A stretch of 64,000 nt of DNA, from positions 595,942-659,941 of the forward strand of contig NZ_JACYTP010000001.1 of the NCBI RefSeq assembly GCF_014841115.1, written 5' to 3'. Within the stretch, counting starts at the first letter, position 1. The number at the start of each line of letters is the position of its first letter. The translations under genes and the position numbers were made by a program. The notes below the pieces were generated by a model, which did no database searches, was not told where the DNA came from, and saw only the letters and a list, made by a program, of their open reading frames with translations. Origin of the DNA: Photobacterium arenosum (lineage in GTDB: Bacteria; Pseudomonadota; Gammaproteobacteria; Enterobacterales; Vibrionaceae). Below, one piece after another: positions 34,569-42,634 of the stretch.

Positions 34569-36514
34569 CACTCTTCCTCTTCGAAGTCTACCGATGAAGC
34601 CCACATAATCGCTTTTTTGATATATTCAGGAACAGAAAAATCATATCCATTTAACTGGATTCTGTCGGTCAACACTTGGGCAAATAGCCCTTTTCCAATA
34701 TTGTCGTCATCAATTTTCTTCAGGATTTTGTGAGCGGCCTCGGCAACCTCATGTGGTTGCTTTTTAGTCCAATCTTGCTTCGACATTTCCGTAAACTCTG
34801 TAATTACTGTGCTTTTCCTCTTGGGAGGCTCGGGCCACAGAGAAGCAATAATTTCGGACATTAAAGATGCATTGTTACCCTCCATGGCTAAGTCATATTC
34901 TAGTGTCTTATATTTGCTTACATAAAGGCGTGAATTAGTTGATTTGTTGATAGAGTTTACGAGATCAATGGCATGGTTGGTCCCAGAGTGCATATTCCCC
35001 TCGTAAGGAAGGAAATCTTCGCTTACCTCTTTATCCTCCCCGTCTTTTTCTGGGTCAGGTACTTTTTTCTTTATAGTTTTTGGTGGATCTCGGTCAGTTA
35101 TTCCGGCACACCTGACCGGAATACTTTCTGCAAAAGCTGCTTCTTCGGTATCATCTGGCTTTGAAACGTTGCAATATAGCTGCATAAAATGCTTAAAGTA
35201 GATTCCATTAAGGTTAATCGTTGAGATCCCTAAGTCTTCAAGATTCTTGTGCCCTTCTTTCTGTTCTTTTAGAACTATTTTTGCCAAAGCCGGAATAATC
35301 ATTTGTTCAGCAATCCCTTCAACAAGGATTACACCACTAGAAAATAATAAATTAGACTTTGTTACATCAAGCCAACGGTTGACGAATTGGCTGCTTGCTT
35401 CCGGTAACCCGCAGGTTCGTAACGGTGTCGCTACCGGAGTTGGTAATTTCGACAAATGAATGATCGACTCAAGTTCAACTGAAGAAGCCAAAACTGTTGA
35501 GTGCGTAGTTACAATAACTTGAACATTTTTGTTTTGTTTTGCTACTGACTTTAAGTGATTTAACAACCTAATTTGCAATTGTGGATGTAAATGTGCTTCT
35601 GGCTCCTCGATAAGTAGTAACTTAAATAGAGGTTGCTCTTCGTCCTCGTCATCTAACGTAAGCTCAGCCATAATTGAAGCTATGTATAGTAGATTGTTAT
35701 AACCCAAACTATTTTGGCTAAGATCACGAAACAGTGATTGGTCCTCTACAGACAAGTCAGGGAAGAACATTAAAGTTAGACTTTCTGCAATTTTTGTAAA
35801 ATCGCTTTCTGCAAACTGAATACTGGTTTTTTGCCCGAAGTGATGCCCGATAGCTTTCGTCAGGTTTTCTGTTATGAGCTTATTGGCATCCTTAATACTC
35901 AATTTATCATCAGTAGCTAAAGATTCGTTGAAGTCCTTTAGGCTTGCTTCAAGAGGATGTAACTCCCCGTCTTCTCTGCACTGTTTTAGTTGTTTACGAT
36001 TCAGAGCCTTGAGAAGTTTGGATAATCTGGACTGACGACCATTCGACAATTTTGACTCAGCATCCCTTAGCGGTGGCAAGTAAATACATTGGACTAGCTC
36101 CAATAGCTCAGGGTCAAATTGGGAACTCTTTGCAGTACCTCCCCAAATAACTTTTTTAAACCGACCACGTATTTCCTTTTTTTCAGCTTGTAAGTTTAAT
36201 AAAGCTGTATCTGAAGCTCCAACCCATGGTAGAAAGGCCACTTTATCTTTTACATCCAGCCCATCAAATTCAGCGCAAATAGATAAAGATGTTGCGGTCT
36301 TCCCTTCCGCCACAAACGGGCTGAAAAAGTCATCACTAGTTACGCTATATCTACCTGATTCAGAGTCATGAAATAGTTGCCTAATTGCGTTTATGACAGC
36401 GGTTTTTCCCGCTCCGTTTTCACCCACTATCACGTTTAACCCATCGGTTAGTTGGATATTAAACTCTTTGCCAAAACACCGGAAACCTTCAGCTTTTAAG
36501 TTACTTAAATACAT
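34568..36514 (-). CDS. gajA: OLD-family ATPase/TOPRIM endonuclease of a Gabija-type system (GajA-like)
   Basis: 648 residues. The ABC-type ATPase half has Walker A GENGAGKT (31-38), a signature-like LSQNSLGYNNLLYIAS segment (265-280), Walker B LLLIEEPEAHLHP (299-311) and switch His TTHST (336-340). The TOPRIM half has the acidic ILVEGIAEQ (Glu399) and the TDRDPP motif (473-478) that bind catalytic metals. This is the class 2 OLD arrangement. With the adjacent UvrD helicase it fits GajA of Gabija, which nicks DNA when cellular nucleotides fall during phage infection. It is a little longer than the approximately 578-residue Bacillus protein, mostly through an insertion between residues 480 and 520. 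It is the first gene of the pair. Confidence 0.87.
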   Translation of the reverse strand: MYLSNLKAEGFRCFGKEFNIQLTDGLNVIVGENGAGKTAVINAIRQLFHDSESGRYSVTSDDFFSPFVAEGKTATSLSICAEFDGLDVKDKVAFLPWVGASDTALLNLQAEKKEIRGRFKKVIWGGTAKSSQFDPELLELVQCIYLPPLRDAESKLSNGRQSRLSKLLKALNRKQLKQCREDGELHPLEASLKDFNESLATDDKLSIKDANKLITENLTKAIGHHFGQKTSIQFAESDFTKIAESLTLMFFPDLSVEDQSLFRDLSQNSLGYNNLLYIASIMAELTLDDEDEEQPLFKLLLIEEPEAHLHPQLQIRLLNHLKSVAKQNKNVQVIVTTHSTVLASSVELESIIHLSKLPTPVATPLRTCGLPEASSQFVNRWLDVTKSNLLFSSGVILVEGIAEQMIIPALAKIVLKEQKEGHKNLEDLGISTINLNGIYFKHFMQLYCNVSKPDDTEEAAFAESIPVRCAGITDRDPPKTIKKKVPDPEKDGEDKEVSEDFLPYEGNMHSGTNHAIDLVNSINKSTNSRLYVSKYKTLEYDLAMEGNNASLMSEIIASLWPEPPKRKSTVITEFTEMSKQDWTKKQPHEVAEAAHKILKKIDDDNIGKGLFAQVLTDRIQLNGYDFSVPEYIKKAIMWASSVDFEEEE

Positions 36515-36792
36515 GCATTATCCTACCTCTACCTACTTGAATAGACATATTCTAACTATTTGATATGGATTAGGTAACTCTGTCGGTAGCTTACTTGAGT
36601 GACTTAGCTAACACTATTCATGTGCAGAGCAGATTTTAATAGTTCTAACAGAAGGTCGACGTGTTAAGTATTCACATGTCACTTTGCATAACCTTTACTA
36701 AGGCAAGTTAACGAAAACGCAATGTGAATGATGTTTTACTCTAAATGATAAAGGGGCGATTCCAAACTTGGATCTAACCTTTCCACTCCTCC
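36515..36792. other. Upstream region of the Gabija-type pair
   Basis: About 280 bp, very AT-rich and without a supported gene. It should contain the promoter for the leftward gajA-gajB unit; AGG in GGTAGGATAATGCATG is a plausible ribosome binding site. No operator or regulator gene was recognised. Confidence 0.4.
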
Positions 36793-36963
36793 AGGGAAAA
36801 ATTCAGGACGAATTTTTAGGTTGTCGGCGCCGGGAGCGCCTACAACCGACCCGGACAACACCAGCGAACAAGCAGGCTTTTCTGGGCACTCTTTGAGCCA
36901 GCAAAGAGTGTCTGGCGCGCTTCGAAAATGCTGAGATTGCCACTAAACTCAAGCGCGACATAC
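36793..36963 (-). repeat. Interspersed structured repeat, copy R1
   Basis: Same unit as L1-L4 in inverted orientation (AGGGAAAAATTCAGGACG at the left end, GCGCGACATACC at the right). It lies 279 bp upstream of gajA. Confidence 0.9.
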
Positions 36964-37027
36964 CTTCATGCCTCACGCAAACCTCCAGCCACAGCACCCC
37001 AAAAATCATAAGAAAATCACTCCCCCA

Positions 37028-37199
37028 GGGAAAAATTCAGGACGAATTTTTAGGTTGTCGGCGCTGGGAGCGCCTACAACCGGCCCGGACAACACCAACG
37101 AACAAGCAGGCATTTCTGGGCACTCTTTGGGCCAGCAAAGAGTGTCTGGCGCGCATTCGCAAATGGTGAGATTGCCACTGAACCCAAGCGCGACATACC
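37028..37199 (-). repeat. Interspersed structured repeat, copy R2
   Basis: Inverted orientation. The R1-R2 spacer (AGCCACAGCACCCCAAAAAT) is the diverged inverse of the L2-L3 spacer. Confidence 0.9.
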
Positions 37200-37228
37200 C
37201 GCACAATCTTTAGAAATGCACTCGCTGT

Positions 37229-37257
37229 CTGGATTTCCGCCTGCGCGGAAATGACGG
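37229..37257 (-). repeat. Short dRS3-like inverted repeat, right side
   Basis: Core ATTTCCGCCTGCGCGGAAAT, a compensated variant (TTTCCGC/GCGGAAA) of the left-hand motif. The stem is kept while its sequence changes. Confidence 0.75.
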
Positions 37258-37295
37258 CTTTTTGCATTTACGGCATCAAAAGAAATCACTCCCCC

Positions 37296-37469
37296 AGGGA
37301 AAAATTCAGGACGAATTTTTAGGTTGTCGGCGCCGGGAGCGCCTACAACCGACCCGGACAACACCAGCGAACTAACCGGCATTTCTTGACACGCTTTGGG
37401 CCAGCAAAGAGTGTCTGGCGCGCATTCACAAATGGTGAGATTGCCACTAAACGTAAGCGCGACATACCC
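37296..37469 (-). repeat. Interspersed structured repeat, copy R3
   Basis: Inverted orientation, between two nearly identical spacers that each hold a dRS3-like motif. Confidence 0.9.
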
Positions 37470-37497
37470 ACACAATCTTTAGAAATGCACTCGCTGT

Positions 37498-37526
37498 CTG
37501 GATTTCCGCCTGCGCGGAAATGACGG
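37498..37526 (-). repeat. Short dRS3-like inverted repeat, right side, second copy
   Basis: Same ATTTCCGCCTGCGCGGAAAT core as 37229-37257. Confidence 0.75.
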
Positions 37527-37564
37527 TTTTTTGCATTTACGGCATAAAAAGAAACCACTCCCCC

Positions 37565-37738
37565 AGGGAAAAATTCAGGACGAATTTTTAGGTTGTCGGC
37601 GCCGGGAGCGCCTACAACCGTCCCGGACAACACCAAAGAATCAAAAGGCATTTCTGGACACGCTTTGGGCCAACAAAGAGTGTCTGGCGCGCATCAATAA
37701 ATGGTGAGATTGCCACTGAACCCAAGCGCGACATACCC
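37565..37738 (-). repeat. Interspersed structured repeat, copy R4
   Basis: Last right-hand copy, followed by a spacer and the terminator of the large cytochrome gene. Confidence 0.9.
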
Positions 37739-37766
37739 GCACAATCTTTAGAAATACACTCGCTGT

Positions 37767-37795
37767 CTGGATTCCCGCCTGCGCGGGAATGACGG
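37767..37795 (-). repeat. Short dRS3-like inverted repeat, right side, third copy
   Basis: Core ATTCCCGCCTGCGCGGGAAT, the exact inverse of the left-hand form. Confidence 0.78.
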
Positions 37796-37814
37796 ATTGT
37801 TGCATTTACGGCAA

Positions 37815-37850
37815 ATAAAAAATGCCCGAACTCACTACAGAGTCCGGGCA
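37815..37850 (-). terminator. Rho-independent terminator of the large cytochrome gene
   Basis: On the minus strand TGCCCGGACTC and GAGTTCGGGCA form an 11-bp stem with one mismatch, followed by TTTTTTATTT. It lies 43 nt after the stop codon. Confidence 0.88.
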
Positions 37851-37893
37851 ACACGGGTGGTCAGCCAACCCACCCTCCCCTAAAGAAATGTCG

Positions 37894-40800
37894 CTAGTTC
37901 GCGTACCTCAACCGCGCATCAGCCCAATTCGCATGGTCATAGCCATTGCCATCACCCGCGGTGCCGACGACCAATTTCAGCTCAGTGACATTGGACGGGA
38001 TCGGCAGATTCACATTCACCGGTCCCTGGCTGCCGGTCAGCGTGACACTCTGATAGGCCAGACTGCCGTTGAGCCAGACTTCAAACACCACACTGCCGTT
38101 ATTGCCCACTTCATCATCCACACCAATCACCGCCTGGAACTGGTCATATTCACCGGCCACCAGGGTATAAGTGACGCTTGAATCTGCATGCACACCCAGC
38201 CCTTTGCTGTAGACCGCACCGCCAATCGTGATCGGATTGCCGTCATTAGCCAGCTCTTCGCCATTGCTGGTGTCTTTCTCCAGCGGCCCCCAGCCATTGG
38301 TCACTGCGCCGGTTTCGGTCATGTCGCTGAGATAACTGTACTGACTCTGCCCGGAAGACTGCAGCAGTTTGGCATCGCCCCAGCTGGCATGGTCACTGCC
38401 GACGCCGTTACCAGCACCTGTCACCACCAGCTTCAGCTCATAGTTATCCGGGCTCAGGTTGATGGAGACATACTTGGCGGTGTCTGAACCGGTCAGCGTG
38501 CCGCTCTGATAACTCAGTACGCCATCCACCCAGACTTCAAACACTACGCTGCCGCTGCCGCCGACTTCGTCATCGACACCAACAAAAGCGCGGAACTGGG
38601 TATAATCACCACCACTGATGTCGTACACCACTTCAGATTCGGCATGCACACCCAAACCTTTCTGATACTGGGTGCCACCAATGGAAATGGTGCCGCCGTC
38701 ATCCGATGCGGCCTCGCCATTACTGGCGTCTTTTTCAAACGGCCCCCAGCCATTGCTGGATGACACTTCTGCCATATCACTCAGGTACACCACTGTGGCT
38801 TCAGCCGGTGGCTCAGGCACTACGATCTCCGGCCCTTCGTACTCAATCTGCTCCAGATAAGCGACCAGCGCGGCCCGTTCGCTGGCACTGCTGACGCTGT
38901 GCTGGGAACCGGTTTGCAGCACATCATTGAGCGTCGCGGCCTGTCCGTTATGGAAATACGGTGGCGTTGACCAGACGCCAATCAGGGTCGGCGTATCAAA
39001 GCCAACGCCGCCAAGCGGATTACCGCTGCCCTGACCGGACGAGGCCTGAATGGTGCCGACATCATGGCGTTGATTATCGGTATAGAAATCCCCGCTGTGA
39101 CAGGTGTCGCAGCCTTTTTGGGTAAACAGCGTCTTACCTGTCGATGCGGACGCGGTCAGACTGCCGTCCTGATTGCGGTACGGGCTGCGTGGATACGCAT
39201 TCAGACTGCTGACGTAAAACGCCAGATTGTCGAGATCGACACTGTAGCCTGCTTTGTTCGCGCCCAGTGGGTCCGAGGTCAGCGCAAAGATCGCATCATC
39301 GAGAAAACCCACGCCCTGAAACGCCAGACGAATATCGTTTTCAAAATCATGAATTTCATCAAAGTTGGCTGTCCAGTGAACCCGGCCATTCCCCATGCCG
39401 ACTCGGCCGAGCAATGAAATGGTATTGCGCAGCCCTTCACCGCGGTCGGTAAAGTCCCAGACACGGTTATCACTGTCGCCGTCTGTATGGCAGCCGGCAC
39501 ACGAGATATAGCCATCCCTGGTCATGCGCGCATCGCTGGCGTTGTAGAAAATCTGCTTACCGGCCAGAACGCGCGGATGCATGGTTTCATTTGCCACCAG
39601 CGAAATATCCGCCAGCTTGGCAATGGCCTCGCCCTGATTTTCAAACGGCGACAGGTCATGAACAGAAACAGTGCGCGACAGGAAGTTATGCACAAACAAC
39701 AAGTTACCGACTTTCACCAAACCACGTGGAGCTTTACCTGAATCTGCAATTTCACTGGCCCGCTCACGGGAATAGGCATCACGCACCTCGACGCTGTTTT
39801 GCCCTTCCAGCGCAATGTAGACATAATCGCCCAGCTCGCTGAACACCAGCGCTTTGGGCTGTGCCCTGTCGTCCATGTCCATTTGCAGGCTGGGGACTTC
39901 TGCCAGTGTGTTGAGGTTGATCTGCGAGGTAATGGCACGCAGGGTGGTTTCAAAGGTCAGCGCCTGGTTTGGATCCCCCTCATTGTATTCACCGCGATCC
40001 ACATTGGCTTTGATTGCCGGTACCCATGCCGACTGGCCGTCCGGCGAGATAGTAACCGCATTGAGATAATTCGGGATCCCGCGGCTCCTGTCTTCGCCAT
40101 CCACAGTGGTGGTGTCTTTCTGCAGATTGACCACAGAGTCCACTGACATCGAACCGATATGCACAGCCACGACTTCAGCATGAGACTGAGGTGAGATAAA
40201 ACGTGTGACCAGTGCGGTGGCCGAATCGCTGTCAACAGCGATCCCTCTGGCGCTCTGGCCCACACTGACCGTGCCGGTAATCGTGCGGTTCGACGGATTG
40301 ATTTTGACCACTTCACCGGTTGCCTGCAAAGTGACCAGCGCGGCACTGCCATCCGGTGTAAACACCACACCATGCGGCTGGCTGGCGCGCGGCAGATCGA
40401 TGGTATGCAGTACGCTGCCGGTGGCAGACAAGACTTTGATGTTGTCGCTGTCCTGATTCGCCACCCAGAGGTTGCCATCAGGGGCAATCGCCAGGGTGCG
40501 GGGTTTCTCGCCGACCTGGGTTTCCCACACTTTACCAAACGGCGAGACCTGGCTGATCGCCGAGACGGTGCCGTTATCCTCATTGACCGCGTACACCCGG
40601 TTGGCATCTTTCACTATGGTGCTGGCCGTCGTGGGCGTGTTCAGCGTCAACGGGTTGTACACGGTATGCTGCTGCGTTTTGCTTGTGGTCAGTGAGCCAG
40701 ATTCTCGTACAGTCACAATGGCATTCCAGTGATTTGGCGAGCTGTAAGTGTGACTGACCGAGCCATTGCTGGAAAATGCGGTTGGCGGTGTGCCGTCACC

Positions 40801-42435
40801 AAAGTCCCAGGAATACTCCAGATTACCGCCCAGCAAAGGAGAAGCCGAGGCTGAGAAGGAAATGGGCGTACCCAGCGTAACCTGAGCCGTGCTGCCAAGT
40901 GTAATATCATGACCCACCACAGAGCCGGTGGAGAAACGGTAACTGGTCGCAGGCAGCGGGTTACCGGCAAAGTCTTCAATACCATCTACTTCAACCACAT
41001 AAATGCTGTCGGCATCTAACTGGCTATCCGGTGTGAAGTTGGCAAACCCTAAGTTCACACTGTAGGTGCCGCTGACCGGGGTACTGCTGCCCAGCTTGGT
41101 CACGGTAAAGGTATTGCTGTTGACCGACTCCATCAGCAGGCTGTCGGAAAAGACAATACCGACCCGGGACGAACGGGGTTGCAGCGTTGAATCGATAGCC
41201 GGACTGCTGTGAACAATCGCCGGAGGCGTGTTGTCTGGCCCGGCCTGATGGGCGATTAAACCGCTGCCGGTGCCGTGATCATTGCCGACCCAGACCATAT
41301 TGCCGAACGGGAACACCTGACCATGGTCGGTATCGCCGCCGGCGGCATTGAGCGAGCCGCTGCCTGATAGCTGTATGTTGCTGATATTGCTGACATCCAA
41401 GACTGAGATATCGTCCTGGTTGCCGAGAAACAGCTTATGATCCTGCACGTTACAGTACAGATTCTGGAACCCGGACAGCTGATCGTGCACCAGTGTCATG
41501 GGCGTTGTTGTTGTATCGTAAATTCTCAGCTTGTCCGCGGTAGAGCGGGCGCCGAAGAAGGCATATTTACCGTCCCAGCATGAGGCATAATATTTCTCCG
41601 GCAGGGAGCTGAGGGTTTTCTCCAGCGTCGGGGTTTCCGGATCATCCAGGTTCAGGATAGAAAAACCGGCGGTGGTTTCCATGCTCGACAGGAACATCTT
41701 GTTACCCACCACAAAGACCGGACCGATATTGAAACCGCCCAGTTGCGAGGTTGGAATGGTTTTCACTATCGAAGGGTTACTGACGTTGCTGGTATCTACT
41801 ATGGTTAACCCGGCATTACCACGGGCCACATACAAATAAGGTGCCTGCCAGAACAGCTGCCAGGACACGTTATTATAATCCCCGAAGTTCACCCCTGAGA
41901 TGGGCAGTTTGGAGACCTGAACAGGATTATTGACATCAGACCAATCCCAGATTTCAATCCCTTTCCCTGTCTGGATGGCAATCAGATTACCTTCGCTCAG
42001 ACCAAAAGAATGCGGCTCGCGAAATTCCGAGGTACGCAGCCCGTTACCGGTACGGTACTGATTACTGGTATCGGGTTCATAGACCGTCTTGACCAAAGAC
42101 AGGTTGGTCGGGTCTGAGGCGTCCAGCGCAATCCAGCCACCGGGGCCGCCGCCGCTGTCAGGGGCAAAAATACCCACCATGTAACCATTGAGCATGGTCA
42201 TGACATTCACACCATAATGTTTTCTGCCGGGGTAATCCGGCGGCAGAAATCCGGTGGTGTCATCCACCAGCGGGTAAGACACCTGAGTGAAAGTTTCGCC
42301 TGTACTGTAGTTGAGATTACCCAGCCCCGGCCCCTGTGCCGCCATTACTGACGCACTCAGTCCGAGCGAGGCAAGCATGCCCAGCACAGGTCGTATGCCG
42401 GGGTAGCGGTTAGATCGCTTCCGTATTGCAGCCAT
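37894..42435 (-). CDS. Secreted multidomain beta-propeller/di-heme cytochrome c with tandem NPCBM domains
   Basis: 1513 residues with a Sec signal peptide (GMLASLGLSASVMAAQ). In order: an LVIVD-like beta-propeller (about 60-400; WDWSDVNNPVQVSKL, LTIVDTSNVSNPSIVKTI); a bacterial Ig-like module (about 405-505); a PKD domain (YSWDFGDGTPP); a second, YVTN-type propeller (about 600-950; LAIAPDGNLWVANQDSDNIK); a cytochrome c peroxidase/MauG-like region with two heme motifs, CAGCH (Cys979) and CDTCH (Cys1109); and two C-terminal NPCBM carbohydrate-binding-like domains (about 1217-1360 and 1367-1513), each with NGWGP-EKD-SNGE and KGLGVHA. A GGAG precedes the ATG. It should act in the periplasm or outside the cell in electron transfer or oxidation of a bound polymer; the substrate is unknown. 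No cytochrome maturation genes are adjacent. Confidence 0.88.
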   Translation of the reverse strand: MAAIRKRSNRYPGIRPVLGMLASLGLSASVMAAQGPGLGNLNYSTGETFTQVSYPLVDDTTGFLPPDYPGRKHYGVNVMTMLNGYMVGIFAPDSGGGPGGWIALDASDPTNLSLVKTVYEPDTSNQYRTGNGLRTSEFREPHSFGLSEGNLIAIQTGKGIEIWDWSDVNNPVQVSKLPISGVNFGDYNNVSWQLFWQAPYLYVARGNAGLTIVDTSNVSNPSIVKTIPTSQLGGFNIGPVFVVGNKMFLSSMETTAGFSILNLDDPETPTLEKTLSSLPEKYYASCWDGKYAFFGARSTADKLRIYDTTTTPMTLVHDQLSGFQNLYCNVQDHKLFLGNQDDISVLDVSNISNIQLSGSGSLNAAGGDTDHGQVFPFGNMVWVGNDHGTGSGLIAHQAGPDNTPPAIVHSSPAIDSTLQPRSSRVGIVFSDSLLMESVNSNTFTVTKLGSSTPVSGTYSVNLGFANFTPDSQLDADSIYVVEVDGIEDFAGNPLPATSYRFSTGSVVGHDITLGSTAQVTLGTPISFSASASPLLGGNLEYSWDFGDGTPPTAFSSNGSVSHTYSSPNHWNAIVTVRESGSLTTSKTQQHTVYNPLTLNTPTTASTIVKDANRVYAVNEDNGTVSAISQVSPFGKVWETQVGEKPRTLAIAPDGNLWVANQDSDNIKVLSATGSVLHTIDLPRASQPHGVVFTPDGSAALVTLQATGEVVKINPSNRTITGTVSVGQSARGIAVDSDSATALVTRFISPQSHAEVVAVHIGSMSVDSVVNLQKDTTTVDGEDRSRGIPNYLNAVTISPDGQSAWVPAIKANVDRGEYNEGDPNQALTFETTLRAITSQINLNTLAEVPSLQMDMDDRAQPKALVFSELGDYVYIALEGQNSVEVRDAYSRERASEIADSGKAPRGLVKVGNLLFVHNFLSRTVSVHDLSPFENQGEAIAKLADISLVANETMHPRVLAGKQIFYNASDARMTRDGYISCAGCHTDGDSDNRVWDFTDRGEGLRNTISLLGRVGMGNGRVHWTANFDEIHDFENDIRLAFQGVGFLDDAIFALTSDPLGANKAGYSVDLDNLAFYVSSLNAYPRSPYRNQDGSLTASASTGKTLFTQKGCDTCHSGDFYTDNQRHDVGTIQASSGQGSGNPLGGVGFDTPTLIGVWSTPPYFHNGQAATLNDVLQTGSQHSVSSASERAALVAYLEQIEYEGPEIVVPEPPAEATVVYLSDMAEVSSSNGWGPFEKDASNGEAASDDGGTISIGGTQYQKGLGVHAESEVVYDISGGDYTQFRAFVGVDDEVGGSGSVVFEVWVDGVLSYQSGTLTGSDTAKYVSINLSPDNYELKLVVTGAGNGVGSDHASWGDAKLLQSSGQSQYSYLSDMTETGAVTNGWGPLEKDTSNGEELANDGNPITIGGAVYSKGLGVHADSSVTYTLVAGEYDQFQAVIGVDDEVGNNGSVVFEVWLNGSLAYQSVTLTGSQGPVNVNLPIPSNVTELKLVVGTAGDGNGYDHANWADARLRYAN

Positions 42436-42598
42436 GAAAGATCTCCATGATTTATTGTATCACTAGCGCAGAATTGAACTGCATGGGGCCTGTTCAGAGA
42501 CCGCCCCTCAACCTCGGTTAGTGAGTAGGGTTGATTTATCGTGATTACTGCAAAACTTCGCCAACTGAGTCGCGGCGGAAAGCCGCTTATTATTGAGG

Positions 42599-42623
42599 CG
42601 GCTTCCTGCATTGGGAAGCCGCT
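42599..42623 (-). terminator. Terminator of the catabolic operon
   Basis: GCGGCTTCC (42599-42607), a 7-nt loop, and GGAAGCCGC (42615-42623), 11 bp after the mmsA stop on the minus strand. A smaller GCGGC/GCCGC hairpin follows at 42573-42587. Confidence 0.8.
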
Positions 42624-42634
42624 CTTTTGAGGTG

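Noticed and set aside
31699..37738. Possible CRISPR array
   Set aside because: Units are about 172 bp with internal hairpins, and spacers are themselves repeated; no cas genes are present.
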